This document shows positions 23,752-35,988 of a stretch of DNA of 64,000 bases, piece after piece. The translations under genes and the position numbers were made by a program. Where the stretch lies: the NCBI GenBank assembly GCA_037176885.1, contig JAWWNJ010000007.1, positions 2,108,001 to 2,172,000 on the forward strand. Direction: 5' to 3'. The notes below the pieces were generated by a model. It ran no database searches. It was not told the origin of the DNA and was given only the letters and a program-made list of their open reading frames with translations. Each line of letters begins with the position of its first letter. Position 1 is the stretch's first letter. Source of the stretch: Favolaschia claudopus (lineage: Eukaryota > Basidiomycota > Agaricomycetes > Agaricales > Mycenaceae).

Positions 23752-24812
23752 TTACGGCCAATGCCACTTGACCTCCTTAACCGCTTCGCAACACATCTTG
23801 TGTCTGCTTTTATCCAGACGGCGACATGCAGGGCTAATCATCAATATCACAAAAGAAAGTCAGAAAGATTCCCAGCCAGCTTTGTCCGCAACGAACCTGC
23901 AATAACGCGTCAAATTACACTTCGGACACGCCGTCAGTCTCGCGCGCGACTCCTCATCCGGGTTGCGACAAAATGCACAAGTGCCCGAAGTAGGAGGTAT
24001 CTTGGACTCCTTGCGAAATTTGGTTTTGGTTGGCGCGAGGGTAGGTGGATGACCGCTCATTCGAGCCATTTCTTTATCCATGATGCGAAGGTATTCAGCG
24101 CAAGTGCCGGTTTCCGCATCACAAACGTTGTGGATCTGGATGTAGATTTTATTAATTGGTATCATGACGCATCCGACGATGAAGACCTACATAAGACTTC
24201 GCCATAGGAGGAGTGAGACGCACCCATGTCGCGTTCATCTTGACAATTTCGTGTGCCTCGTCAGCTGGGGATTATTGTGTTACAGTACTTCGAAATCAAT
24301 TTGAAGGGCCAGACTTACTACAGAATTCACAATACCAATCCCTATTGTGTTTCATATCACGAGAAATCCTCCAAAAGAATCTGTCGAGCCACTTGATCTT
24401 TTCCTCCTTGGTCTTCGCGCTCGCAGGGAGGGCTGGCCGGAGAGTGAGCTCCAGCCGACGCTGGTGAGGGCCGAATCGATCGTCGTTATCGGGGTCGGTG
24501 GGACAAGAGCCGTAGACGATAGCTTTGATTTCGACAAAAGTCTTGTCAGCGTCGTCCGAAGGGGAAAGGGTTTCAGAGTCCTGCAGCAACGGTTGCGGAG
24601 TTACTCCGGGCGAAGTTTGCAGCCAGAAGCGTCGGATGAGATGTAGTGGTAGCAGAGGCAGTTTGACGATACCGCTAGATTCGAAGTTTTGTGTCAGTTA
24701 TGTTCTCCGGGACTGGGGAGACTTGGGGGGTCGAAAGTTCGACAGTGAGTTATTCTGGATAAGCGACGCACATCAAGAAGGCCACAGCGCCGCGAAACAG
24801 AGCCCCCAGCAT
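23752..24812 (-). CDS. MYND-type zinc-finger protein
   Basis: MYND fingers bind two zinc ions and recruit proline-rich partners. The ATG at 24812 gives a hydrophobic N-terminus (MLGALFRGAVAFLMCVA), after which exons supply an uncharacterised front half (KAIVYGSCPTDPDNDDRFG, WLDRFFWRISRDMKHNRDWY, CEFC) and then the finger near 23990-23800: CAFC, CPKC, YCSPAC and HKMCC with intervening RARLTA and NLTR. A splice within RYC|SPAC completes the third and fourth ligand pairs. The protein ends KEVKWHWP at 23752. It resembles the many MYND proteins of agarics in which the finger is C-terminal. Target unknown. The N-terminal hydrophobic stretch could be a signal or an artefact of start choice. Confidence 0.8.
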
Positions 24813-25211
24813 CGTTTCCTTCACGCAGGAGGTAAGACTTGAGTTACAAGGATTTTGAATCTTTGATCCTTTGATATCAATTGATGCGCTGATGGCGGGA
24901 TATATATTACGTACAGATTTTCGCACGCCCTCTTTGCTTCTCTTCCTCGACATCGAAGCTGAAGTTGAGATGAGTGCCTGGACGATGAAGCTTCTCCCCG
25001 TTCCAACGATGACTGACAACACAGCAGCGATTCAAATTATCCCAATTCTCACACGTCCGCTGGCGAGTCGCTCGCCATTGGCTGCGCAGACGCGTTCCAG
25101 CTCCACTCGTCGCAACCTGTGACCTGGCGGGACGTGCAGCCGAGCTTTGTCCGGCGATTCTGATTCTTATAAAGCGCACCCCATGAAATCTGCTCGTACC
25201 ACCTCATCGTG
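24813..25211. other. divergent intergenic region
   Basis: About 400 bases lie between the divergent MYND gene and GDSL esterase starts. It presumably holds both promoters. No coding signal was accepted. Confidence 0.45.
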
Positions 25212-26477
25212 ATGTTGGGCTCACTTGCTTGCACTGCTGCTCTCTTTGCTAGCGTTGTCTGCGGCGTCGGCGTTCACCCTGGACAGATAAAACATCTCGT
25301 CACCTTCGGCGACAGCTATACAGACGTTGTGTCTACTGGTAAGTGGGGAACATGCCTTGAAGTACCCACTCATTATGTGATTTGCGTCCAGGTGACCAAG
25401 GCGTTGCTTGGCCAGGTATGTGATTGTTCGCTCGATTATTGCATAAGAGCTCAGATTTTGCTGCGCTGCAGCTTATGCTGCGGGGTACGCCCACGTCGCG
25501 CTTCACCCCTTCGCGCGTTCGGGCGCTACATGCTCCAACAATCTCACATTCCGGCCCTTCCCCCCGGTCTTCGAAAGCCAAATTCCTCTTTTCGTAACCG
25601 AAAAAGCCAACGGCTCCCTGAAATTACCAGCCGATGAAACAATCTATACTCTGTGGATTGGAACCAACGACCTCGGCGTCTCAGCTCTTCTCACCGGGAG
25701 CGACCCTGGCGTATCTCTCGTCGATGTAACCGAATGCATGGTGAACTGGGTCAAGGTGCTCTATGAGAATGGAGCGCGGAACTTCATATTCCAAAATGTA
25801 GGTATCATCTCATCCAAGTTGTGCATATGCTCACGCTAATAATTCCAGATGATTCCGCTCGAGCTAACGATCCTCTACGCTGCCGACTCATACCCCAACC
25901 GTTATTGGGCGTTCGAACGCAATACAACTGAGTGGAGCATCATCATGCAGGAGATGACGCGCTCGGGGAATAAGTTGACAAAGCTCATGCTGCAAGCTCT
26001 CGCGCCTACGCTCCCTGGAGCACATATTGGTCTGTCCAATTCTCATGCACATCAACGCATCTAAATTAAGCGAACCGTTTCAACAGCTCTATTTGATTCT
26101 CATTCTCTTTTCCAAGATATGTTTGACCACCCGGCTCGATACTTGAATGGCACTGCGCCTCTCAACGTTACAGGTGAGTTGTCGCCGCTTATTTGTTTGA
26201 CCTACCTGAATGATTTCGATGAATCTCAGGCGCTTGGAACGCTTGTGTTACAACTATCGGAGGCACAGCTCTTGAATGCACCATCTTCAATGGCACCGAT
26301 CGTGATAGCTTCTTGTGGTCAGTTGACGTATCTTTTCCTTGACGATTCTAAAATATGATTCCATTATGTAGGGCGGATGAGCTACATCCAAGTGAACAAG
26401 CCGATCGAATTGTCGCTCGAGAGATTGCTTTGACTCTTGAAGGAAAGAAGAGCCAATGGGCTACGTGGTTGAGTTGA
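25212..26477 (+). CDS. secreted GDSL/SGNH esterase (CE16-like acetylesterase)
   Basis: Secreted GDSL esterases of this type remove acetyl groups from hemicellulose oligomers. Seven exons join in phase: 25212-25338, 25392-25415 (24 nt), 25472-25797, 25849-26029, 26087-26173, 26230-26317 and 26372-26477. A signal peptide (MLGSLACTAALFASVVCG) precedes LVTFGDSYTDV (catalytic Ser), then TLWIGTNDLG (block III Asn) and WADELHPSEQADRIVARE (catalytic Asp and His). Length of about 310 residues is typical. Several N-x-T/S sites fit a secreted glycoprotein. The codon in front of the ATG is GTG and is not a likely start. The CE16 assignment rests on overall pattern, so other SGNH hydrolases remain possible. 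Confidence 0.88.
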
Positions 26478-27108
26478 GGTATATTTGTGGGTTTTTCTCA
26501 GTGTACAAGTCACGATAAAATGCTGCGAATTGCACTCAGCACTGCTACAATCTCTGTCTCTTTTTTGTTTCTGGCAATCTGATTGCATTCAACAATTGAG
26601 AATCGTTTTCAACGCTTCCTGAACGTGAACAAAACGTGAGAATGAATGGGACTTTAGTAGCATTAGGCAGCATGCCTCAAACGAAAATGAAGCCGCTCCG
26701 CAGCCATGTCCTGCCTCAGCAGCAGGCTCCCAACTTGCATTTTCGGTTTGGCCGCAATCCACTTACGGCATGCAAATCCAGTTGACATCGTGTGAATGTC
26801 TCTGATCAATTGATCGATTTCTTTTTTCGGATGTGGACCTTGTTCTGCTTTTGTGACGATCCCCTTGTAAACAAACGCTTTGAAGTACAATGCTGCCCGC
26901 TCGGCGCTTGGACGTTACGTTTCCAGTTTAGGTATGCCACCTCGGCAAACAATAGCGCTGCTTCCTCATAACTTTGACCTTAGTGGCGTAGCAAAGCGTT
27001 TTCGCTCTACTATAAAACGGAGGCGCTAAAGGTCTCCCGCTCCCACCACCTCGATTTACCACTACCAATACTACTACTCTCTTTCTCGACGCTACTTGCT
27101 GCGCAACG
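26478..27108. other. intergenic region
   Basis: This is the 3' flank of the esterase and the promoter of the C2H2 gene. A 76-codon minus frame at 26663-26890 lacks an ATG and was not accepted. Confidence 0.5.
27011..27017 (+). promoter_or_regulatory. TATA box
   Basis: TATAAAA lies 98 bases upstream of the ATG of the C2H2 gene and is followed by a pyrimidine-rich CT stretch typical of fungal transcription starts. Confidence 0.55.
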
Positions 27109-28007
27109 ATGCCTCGCTATTCTACCCCCACCACCTCCCTTCCTTCTTCCCAGGCCACCTACGGACGGGTTGTGTCTGCTTCACATGGCAAACCTCAGAT
27201 TACGAGTAATGTGTACGAAGGTGGCCGCGCAACCACGTGAGTCTTGAGGATATGTTCTCTCATCCAATTCTCTTCTGACCCCGCGTTGTTTTCTTCCAAA
27301 GAAACCCTCCTTCTGTCAGTGAGTCGGAATACAATTGCCTCGTACCTCATTGCGGCTTCGGGACGACTACCCAAGGCTCCCTCACTCGTCACTATCGTGA
27401 AAGGCACTACATGGAACCGCCTGCTACCCAGTATACGGCTTCTACCCCGCGACGCTTCTCCCCGAAGAAGACTCACGACGCTCAGCAGCGCCAGAAATCT
27501 GCGGTGGCATCCACCTCTCGTCTTTCCGACTCCTATAACGCTCGCTTCCGCAACGAATCTCCCCATCTATCGGGAGCTGTTTCCCCCGTTTCGTCCATCT
27601 TCGCCTCGGGCAGCGCCCAGGTGTCCCCTCCCGCCACTGGGCAACATTATCCCGCGACTGCCTACTATTCGGCGAGTTCTTCAGCCTCTCCCGCCGCTTC
27701 TCCCCCTCCTGTGAACATTGCCGCCTTCACGAATTCGATGCGTGCCAGGCTCAACGCAGCTATTGCCAACCAGCAGGCAAATCAAGCTGCAGAGGCTTCG
27801 AGGCAACTTGCGGCGTTGCAGAATTCGTCCATTTGCGCGGGTTATGTGGGCTGGCGAGACGATGTCGATGTTGCTAACGATGTTCTGGACGTTGCAACTG
27901 GTCATCGCCGGATTTATCCTGGTGAGGAGCTGACGGAAATGATGGAGTTCCTCCCTCCGACTGAAGATATTGGGATGGCGGACAAGAATCAGTTGTTCGC
28001 CTGGTGA
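27109..28007 (+). CDS. single C2H2 zinc-finger protein
   Basis: Exons 27109-27236 and 27302-28007 encode about 277 residues. The second exon begins TNPPSVSESEYNCLVPHC and continues through GFGTTTQGSLTRHYRERHY, giving one C2H2 finger with CX4C and HX4H spacing. A Ser/Pro/Ala-rich low-complexity middle follows (SSASPAASPPPVNIA), then a helical segment rich in Ala and Gln (RLNAAIANQQANQAAEASRQ). An acidic C-terminus (ELTEMMEFLPPTEDIGMADK) could serve as an activation region. A single finger is usually weak at DNA binding, so it may act with partners. The TATA box and CT-rich leader support the start. Nuclear role inferred. Confidence 0.75.
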
Positions 28008-29159
28008 GCCGCTTTCTGGACGGGTTTGTTACCTTCTCATTTGAGAAATACTGCGAACTACACTCTCGCTCACTTTCCTTTCCACTCTGTATTTCTCCCA
28101 GACACGTACACTATCTTTTACGACTTGACTGTTCGACTGCATTTGCTCTGGTACTGTATCGATAGAATCCCGCATATCTTATTCGTTTCTAATACAATCA
28201 TTAAACATCTTGATCCCTCATATGCTGAATGAGAACGGGTGAAAATGAATTGGTAAGATCGAAGCAAATAATTTATTCTCTATTCTGGATGATTACAAGT
28301 AGTTTGGCCTGCGAAGTATGCGAACCAATCGGCTTGAACTGAATACAGTACTTAGTCGATTGTAGTCTCTCTAGACAGACGCTATGACTTGCAGCTCGTT
28401 CCTCGCTAGTTATAGTCTGTTAGTTACCGCGCCCTGATAACCGGTATCCCGCCATATCAATGATTGATGGTGATGCACAACCAAACAACGCGCTCACCTT
28501 CACCAATTCGACGCGACTGGGATATCTGAAAACGTCGAAAACGGTGTAAGAGACCTTTTATTTAGTCAAGACTCGCTCCTTGTTCAATTCACACTGATTC
28601 TGTCTTTAAAATAGTACTTACCGGAAGTGTGCCCAAATCAGGTAATTCTACGTTTTCCACCTCAAATACCATGAAGGCCCCTAGAATTCGTTGCTAGAGC
28701 AATCAGAGAGGTCAGTATTGGTTGAGAACTCGATTTTACGGCTCAGAGTCGCGCAGGAACACGCTGAAGTCGCGTCGAGGCGCGGTTGCCATTAGTTCCC
28801 GAATAGGCTGCTTATATAATAACGCAGGATACCTCTTACCGGGCGTGGTAACCACAGGACTAAGTCGATTGCAACTCAACCCTCCGAAACTGCGTCATCG
28901 AACGCTGTTTACAAAGGCTTTAAGTCCAATGCATGCAGAGTCTGTTTTCCCCCAAAATCAGGCGTTGGATACAAGTTCAGCCTCGACAAAGCCTCAACTT
29001 GGCCTCAACAAAATTTGAGAGATCAAGCACAATACTTACGCCGCGGCGAAGACAAGGCCCGATCACATCAGTCAATTCACACGCTTGTACTTGCTCTCAG
29101 CCTCTCACTCTCTCATTCCGGCGAGGGCCTCTCGCTCGAATTGGAACAGTGAAGGTGCC
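28008..29159. other. intergenic region
   Basis: About 1.15 kb without accepted coding sequence. It covers the C2H2 3' flank and the hydrolase promoter. Short frames near 28720-29018 have no family resemblance. Confidence 0.5.
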
Positions 29160-31688
29160 ATGGTGGTCATGTCCACATCCGACCCCACGTTTTCACCCAA
29201 ATCCTCCGGCATGAAGGTTCCCGCACGGTTGAAGATCAGGATCGGACTCGTCATCCTTCCCTTGTGTCTGTGGCTGTATTGGGGCCCATTTCGCTCCATG
29301 AAGGTATCGCTATACATTACTTGCCATGATAGAAGATAGACTGTGCTATAGCCTTTGCTGTTATCTGCGCCACGGATCAACTGGCAACCTTGCGTCGAAG
29401 ATGCTTCGTTTTTCTGTGGCTATCTCGAGTGCGTGCAATCCTCCTTCGATATCGCGCAGTGGACTCATAAATCTAATTCTTAAGTGTTCCAACGGACTAC
29501 GACAACCCTTCTGCAGGCACCTCGCGGCTAAGGCTAACCAACTATCCTGCTCCGTGTCCACAGTCGGAACGATTGGGAATCATCCTCATAAATGTCAATT
29601 CGAACTGACTCGCAAAGGATCTCCTTTTGACGTGAATCTCTAGTACGGAGGTCCCGGTGTTCCCGGAAGTGAAGCCTCCTTCGATACCGCTCCGCGCTTA
29701 TCCAATCTGACCGGGAGTCGACACGACATAATATCCTTTGACCAACGCGGTCTTGGTCGCTCAACGCCCAAAGTCAACTGTTTCGGTTCGGCACTCAAGT
29801 ATGAGATGTTCAAGACGAATACGGTGTTCGAAACCACGTTTTCTGTTCCCAAGGATCCTTTCTCGGCCGCGGGACGAGCTGTATTGATCGAACAGCAGAA
29901 GGAGGCACTTGCGCTTGAAGAGGCTCAGGGTGCTTTGTGTGCTGAGACTCTTGGGGCTAAAGCTCTTGGATTCATGAGCACTACGACTACGATCTACGAT
30001 ATGGAAGAGATTTCCAAGGTCATGGAGGGCGAAGATGCGCCCTTGAACTTCGTAAGTTTCCCTTTTCTTCTGAGTTATGCACGAAGAAATTAAACTGCTC
30101 ATAGTACGGAGGGGTAAGAGACTTTCTTCAGACATGTAACTTGACCTTGATATTCTGTTCAGTCATACGGTACGTGCTCGGGTCGTTTTTTATCATGTCT
30201 GCTTGTTCACAAGTTTATCAGGAACTATAGTCGGCGCATACTTGGCCAACATGCTTCCGCACAAAGCAGGTAAAATAGTCATCGATGGCGTTGTGCCCGG
30301 AGATGCGTGGGTACTTTGTTTGTTGGTCTCCGAACTTCTCTCACAGTCGTACTCAGCTGGAGCAATGAGCATTACGACTCACAAGTCCTTCTTCGCCTTC
30401 TGCTTACGGATTCAGAGTAAGTTGTTAGGCATCCTTGACTGCCAGTTCCTTTTCAACTTCTGTTCTAAGGAAAACATACCAACTCTACCTGTCTGAATGC
30501 TTCGAGGCTGGTCCGGAACACTGTCCACTAACTCATATGGAAGACAAGAGTGCAAAGGACATCGAAAAACGAGTCGATGACTTCATCGACAGAGTCGAGG
30601 CACAGCCATTGCGGGGCGTGAAATACTCTCGGCCGGGATACCTCACCTCTGGAGGCGTGCGAAGTCGGTTTATCTTGTCCGAATTCGCTTTTTTTCTCAA
30701 TTCAATCCCAGGTTCCATCTTTACGATGCTACAAATGCCCGAGGCTTGGCCGCGCATAACGCAGATGCTTGCTGCAGCAATAAACAATTCTGATCCGGCT
30801 CCGCTCATGGCTCTAATATATCGTCGTTACAGCGATCCCTCACCGACACCACAGCATGATGGATATATTGAAACTGGACAAGGAGAGTTGCTGCGATTAG
30901 CGATATTCTGCGGCGACGCGCTTCCTTATGTTGAGGGAGAGCAATTGCCTACGGCTGAAAGCATAGTCGATGATATTTTGGTGACGATGAAAACGTTGCC
31001 TCGTTTTGGGGCGACGTGAGTTATTCTTTCTCGATCGTTGGTCTTGAAATTTGACTCGTTTAGTGTCCATCTCATGGAGCAACATGGCGGCTGTCATCTT
31101 TGGCCAGGGACTGGAGCAGGTCCGAAGCGATTTACGGTAGGCACAAATACCTTTCTTGCTGATTTTTCTTTTTTTTGCTCAATAATCCGATAGGGACCGT
31201 TCAATGTCAGCTACATGATTTTGTTTCTCGTCGAAATGTCTGATGTTCATTGCAGAAAACTTTGACAACACCGGCGCTCATCGTCGCAAATACCCGTGAG
31301 TTTCACTCCTCCCTCTTATCTCAGTAAACTAAATGAGTGGTGTTTTGTAGATGACCCTATTACCCCGTACGACAGTGCGAAATTAGTAAAGAATACCATG
31401 GGAGACTCTGCTCGTCTCCTTGTCCAAGATGTGGCGGGTGAGCGGCTCCGTTACTCTCATGTCCATGTAACATTCATATGCTCAAACATCATAGGACACT
31501 CCTACCTCGCCCCAACAACATCTTGCGCTGCTCGAGTAATCAGCAACTACTTTGCAAAAGGCGTCATTCCGGAGGACGCAGAAACCTTTTGCAAGCGCGA
31601 GATTGGGAACTACTTCACTGACACTAGCGCTTTGCAAGCGAATCCGAAATTGGTTGCAGGGCTTCTTGGGTTGAAAGATTCGAGATAG
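29160..31688 (+). CDS. membrane-anchored alpha/beta hydrolase with TAP-like C-terminal domain
   Basis: The family includes tripeptidyl-aminopeptidase-like serine hydrolases (peptidase S33 group). The N-terminus has one hydrophobic anchor (GLVILPLCLWLYWG) after a short basic segment. Later exons read INWQPCVEDASFFCGYLD, VPTDYDNPSAGTSRLRLT, GGPGVPGSEASFDTAP, RHDIISFDQRGLGRSTP and YGGSYGTIVGAYLANMLP, where the GxSxG holds the nucleophile. In the C-terminal part ANTHDPITPYDSA supplies the Asp and VAGHSYLAPTTSC the His of the triad. About ten introns interrupt the gene. An ATG at 29169 is an alternative start. The anchor suggests a type II membrane enzyme facing the secretory lumen or outside. Substrate unknown. 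Confidence 0.88.
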
Positions 31689-31837
31689 CACTGGGGATTT
31701 GGTGTAAGTAAAGCAGTAAAGAAATAGAGTTGTAGATTCCCAGAATCCCGGAATTCGTACTTCCTGTTGTATAAAACACACACGCCGCCTCGTTCTCCCA
31801 TTGCAATGCCTGTTCAAATTTTCTGAGGCTGAAAAAA

Positions 31838-32513
31838 ATGCCTGAGATTCAAGATTTCACATCCGGAGATGGTGACGCAGTGACATCATCTCGGCTACGC
31901 AAGATGCTCTCCTCCCTCTTCCGATTCTTCACTGGCGCCTCAAGTGCATCCCAAGCCGATATCATGGCCGCTAAAGAACTTGTCGAGGTTTTCATCATCC
32001 ACTGTCGATTGTTGCTCCTTTACTGACCAGCGATGGTCTGTCAGACTGCGATCAAAGATAACAAGATTATGATATTTTCTAAATCGTATTGCCCGTACTG
32101 CAAACGCGCGAAGGCTCTCTTTGCGAAGCAGTTTCCCGAGGAGAAGGCCACGGTCTTCGAGTCAGTTTGGTTGCAAAACCATCCTAATGTTCCGGTACGA
32201 CTGATGACTTGAATTTGAATCTGTGCGTGCAGATTGGACGAGCGGGAAGATGGCGCGGCCATTCAAGGATATCTTGCTGAGAAGACGGGACAACGTACGG
32301 TGCCCAATATTTTTGTCAGTGCGTATCTATTCTGCTCTATCTTCGCCTCTTCGAATGCTCGATTTATGTATGGAACCGGCAGACACGAAGCACGTCGGTG
32401 GTAAACAGTTTTCTATGGAATCTCTTCGTGAAACGCTCATAATTACCTCAGGTAATGATGATACACAGGCCGCTTTCAAGACGGGAGAGTTGACGAAGTT
32501 GGTGAAGGCGTAA
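31838..32513 (+). CDS. dithiol glutaredoxin
   Basis: The enzyme reduces disulfides and glutathionyl-protein mixed disulfides using glutathione. A 50-residue N-terminal extension (ATG at 31838) precedes the domain: [19 protein letters not shown] with the CPYC active site, then [31 protein letters not shown] (cis-Pro and glutathione-binding block) and [19 protein letters not shown]. Exons after the first are 32045-32160, 32233-32318, 32383-32400 (18 nt, encoding TKHVG) and 32452-32513. The first intron uses a weak GTTTTC donor, so that join is the least secure. The extension contains [14 protein letters not shown], which might be a targeting or membrane-associating segment. It follows the hydrolase by about 150 bases on the same strand. 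Confidence 0.92.
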
Positions 32514-32861
32514 CTTGGATTGGGAATTGTGGCCTTTACTGTCAAATGGATTTGTCTGTCGTTCACATAAATTTGAATTTGTTGTGGCCAGAAGAGAAGG
32601 AACTCAGCCAAGATTCACGTTGCGCTCTCAATTTCTCAACGGTATTAAGAGGGTGGATTCACGAACCATGTCGAAGAGTCGCGAATCGGCTCGCGATATT
32701 GTATAACGGATGCCGCGAACGAGGTGCGGATTCTCGGAAGGAGTGAACGGAAACCTGATACAGATATTGTACAGATATGCAATTTCGGGGACTGCGGGCA
32801 TTGACAGCGAAACATAAGCAGGAGCAAAGCAAGTGATTCCAATGGCGACAGTCGTAGTACC

Positions 32862-33440
32862 TTACTACATAATAATCATTCAGGCAAAGAGGAATATCGG
32901 AGAGATTTACAACGCACATAGTTCGTGTAATCGTACACCGGATGAGTGTACTTCATGGTTTCGAATCGAAGCCGTGTTATATCCACCTCGTGTCCATTGG
33001 CCTCCTTTCTGATGAGTGCTACGAACTCGTCGCGCTTGACACGATCTTCCTCCGTTTCGCGAGCTGCCAGGGCATAGTCTTCGACATTGGAAGAGTCAAC
33101 AACTGGAACCCAGCGCGTGGCAAAGAAGTAGCGACGTGCTGGAGCGCCGGGAGCCTCTGTTGTCGATTCAACGACTGAAGGACAGGTTAGCATGATCTGC
33201 GTAGCCTACATAAATACACATACATTTAATCGTTGGAACAGTTTTCCGAGTGTCTTCAGGAAGCCGCATGCGCCAACCTATGTATCTGCCAACATCCGCC
33301 AAGTAGCTGTCCCTGTCCGGGTTCGTCTTTAGATGCTGCGCATATCCCGGGTCTAGAGAAAGTGCAAATGCCCTGAGTTCGCCGAAACTCATCGAGTAGC
33401 CACTGAAGATGGCCTCTGGCGCTCCGGGAGTGTACAGCAT
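32862..33440 (-). CDS. uncharacterised protein
   Basis: I do not recognise this family. The ATG at 33440 gives MLYTPGAPEAIFSGYSMSFG and then LSLDPGYAQHLKTNPDRDSY and DVGRYIGWRMRLPEDTRKTV. A spliced second exon gives FVESTTEAPGAPARRYFFAT, RWVPVVDSSNVEDYALAARE, a charged helix (TEEDRVKRDEFVALIRKEAN) and HPVYDYTNY. A donor after NY joins in phase to a TAA at 32862; reading through would stop at 32876 instead. Roughly 160 residues, no signal peptide or membrane segment. Clean splice sites and balanced composition argue that it is genuine. Confidence 0.6.
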
Positions 33441-33557
33441 GGCTCTAGTATTGTCGCGACACGCTGATCTCGCTGTCAGGTCACGTCACCACACGTCGCC
33501 GCGCCAATCAACGTCCAACGCGCTTTGACCACCCAGTTACTTTCAAGTTTCCTGCGT

Positions 33558-35639
33558 CTATATCCCATCTGCATCCTTCTTCCGTACAACCTCCGACTCC
33601 ACAGTCTTCTCCCGCGCCTCTACAGCCTGAGCTTCAACGCGCTTCCGCATATCCATCCCTCCTTCCCATCCAACCCACGTTTTCCTCCCGACATGCGGGC
33701 CCCGCATCAAGAGTATCAACAGCTCTACCCCCCCGAAAACGACGCGGATGCCCGAGCTGAATTTATAGCCGTGTTCGACGTAGAGTTTGGTGCCTACGGC
33801 GGTGCCCATGACGGCGCCCTGCGAAATTGATGCTGTCGGTGAGTGCTGCGTGGAATGTTGTGAAGATTGAATGGACGAACGAGGAAGATCTGTTGGTTGG
33901 TGGGTTCGTTGACAGAATAATATAGGAGTGAGACGCACGGAGAGGAGGAGCACGGCGTTTAGCCTTGCGCGAGCCAGAGGAGCGATTCTGTTGGGATATG
34001 TCTGAAAGTATATTCTACGATTTTTTTGTGTCGACGAACCCGAATATATCCGCAGTCAACGAGACTTGGGTCGCTTGAACTCCAAGGTCCAGCACTATAA
34101 ATTTCAACCATACATTCTGGACACTGGCAGGGATGGAGGAGGACGCACAGATGGTTGTGATCACGACGGCGGCGATGTTCAGTTCGCCCGCAAAGGTCTG
34201 GATGAGCTGCGAAATTATGACGAGCATGATTGCGACGAAGGCGGCCATCCAGGGGACCAGGCCGTCGATTAAGCGACCCACGATGGGGGCCATGGCGATT
34301 CCGAACATGCCGACGAGGCCGAAGAGGCCTATGACCAGACTGCAAGCATGTTGAGAATCGATGTAGAGCGAAAATTTGGAATGAGAAGCGAAATTCTTCG
34401 TGGGTAGTAGAGTATACGCACGTCGAATAATGATACGGCTCGCCACCTAGCAAGAACGTCATCGTGACCCAGAACCCGCTGAAGATGGCTGAATTCAAAA
34501 AGAGTATCAGACATCCTTGTATCAGCGCTGGCTCCGTGACGGCGAATTTTGCCATTGTTTTGACGATCTCAAGGTACGTGAGGTCCGGGTTTTTGGGTGG
34601 TGTGTTGGGTGTGATGAGGTAGAGGACTATGAGGAGGAGGTATTGGCCTAGAAATCATTAATCATCTTATGAGCGATTGAACTTGGTCTGGAGATGAAAT
34701 TGAACAAATGTTTGAGAAAGGCGTATTCACCCGCTGTGCCGAGCCAGAAGATGTTGCGATAGCTGGAATATTGGGCGACTATTCCGGAGAGCACGCGGGC
34801 TAAGAGGACACCGAGGTATAGCCCCGCAAACACTAAGGATGGGGTGTTGATAATGAACAGGGTCATGGAGGTGAATGTGGGCTTTCATACCTATGGATAT
34901 AAAACTCGCGCGTCGATTGGGAGGAGCTAGGTCGGCGGTGAAGGGGATTAATACCTGATTGATTCGTTTGTTAGGCTTAAGGCGGTCGAGACAAGGGACA
35001 AAGAGAGCGGCCGACCTGCGGCGTAACAGACCAGAACGCGATCAGGAAAGACAGCACTTCGAATACGACGAGAGAGCGGGTGATGGCCAGTCCAATGGTG
35101 AGTGAGCCGGAGGTAAAGATGAGGAGTAAGAGCAGTGGTCTTCGTCGTATTAAATCTCCTAGTGGTGAAATAAGAAGAAGACCCGTCGCGTATCTAGTCA
35201 TTCGAATGAAATAATTGGGGGGAGTATAATAGATACCAACCCAGCTTGGACAAGCACCGGAATGCGCGAAACGCCGACATCATCTACATTGAACTCTTTT
35301 GCCAATTCGAGCAGGATAGGTTGGTTGTAGTAGAGATTCATGACTGCGAACGATCATCATTCCACGTTAGAAAAAAAAATGGACAAGATTTACCCGCTAA
35401 GATAAAGATTTGGTGTTCACATCACGGATCGATTATTTAGATAGTCGATACGCACTGAAGGTGCTAGCGCAAGCAAAGGCGATAGTTTTGCCATATCCGA
35501 TCGGTTTCGGTGAGCCTTCTGCTGGAACGCGACATTGAGGCGGTATTGGTATGAGGCCAAAGTCGCGCTTTGAAGGACGGTCGGCGACAGGCAAGTCCGA
35601 ATGCACGGGGGTCTCATTGACATTGGAATCGTTGGACAT
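33558..35639 (-). CDS. MFS transporter, DHA1/YnfM-like
   Basis: This is a proton-coupled carrier, likely an exporter. From the ATG at 35639 (MSNDSNVNETPVHSDLPVAD) a cytosolic N-terminus leads into membrane segments: YATGLLLISPLGDLIRRRPL (loop 2-3 with GD and RRRP), LTIGLAITRSLVVFEVLSFL, VFAGLYLGVLLARVLSGIVA and YRNIFWLG. A second half follows: LIFTLNSAIFSGFW-like and FLLGGEPYHYST, FGLVGMFGIAMAPIVGRLID, PWMAAFVAIMLVIISQLIQT, and SQGAVMGTAVGTKLYVEHGY, with a basic tail ending KKDADGI at 33558. Around eight introns. An upstream in-frame ATG region to 35765 is less likely to be used. It starts head to head with the GT61 gene about 350 bases away. Substrate unknown. Confidence 0.82.
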
Positions 35640-35988
35640 GGTGGTGGAACGCAAAAGCACTCGTTCGGTCAACCTTCGGTTCCAGAAAAAGTTTGTCGGA
35701 CTCGGAACCGAATCGGACCGGGATGATATGTTTTTGCCGGGGCCAGAGGCTATTTTGGTCTCCAACCATCACCTCCTCCCGACTCCCAGGCAAGCTTCGA
35801 GTGTCGCAAAAGCGGGTTTCGCGTTGACGACGGTGTTCAACATGTTCGCTGTTGGAACATACGGAAGGGAGCAAGAGGCGAGTTTGCCGCGGCGGTGATC
35901 ATGATACGAAGTGAATGCCGGACACCGCCACCACATACACTGTCACGATCGACCACGACGTTGTTGGGCGCGTAGTTCTGCAGCTGCG
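35640..35988. other. divergent promoter region of MFS and GT61 genes
   Basis: About 350 bases separate the two divergent ATGs. Open frames cross it on both strands, but none has an independent start or family signal. The plus frame that extends upstream of 35989 begins at GTG and was not accepted. Confidence 0.45.

Noticed and set aside
26663..26890. 76-codon minus frame of plausible composition
   Set aside because: No ATG start (it opens with TTG) and no family resemblance.
35911..35988. N-terminal extension of the GT61 frame
   Set aside because: It begins at GTG; the ATG at 35989 gives a normal type II membrane protein start.
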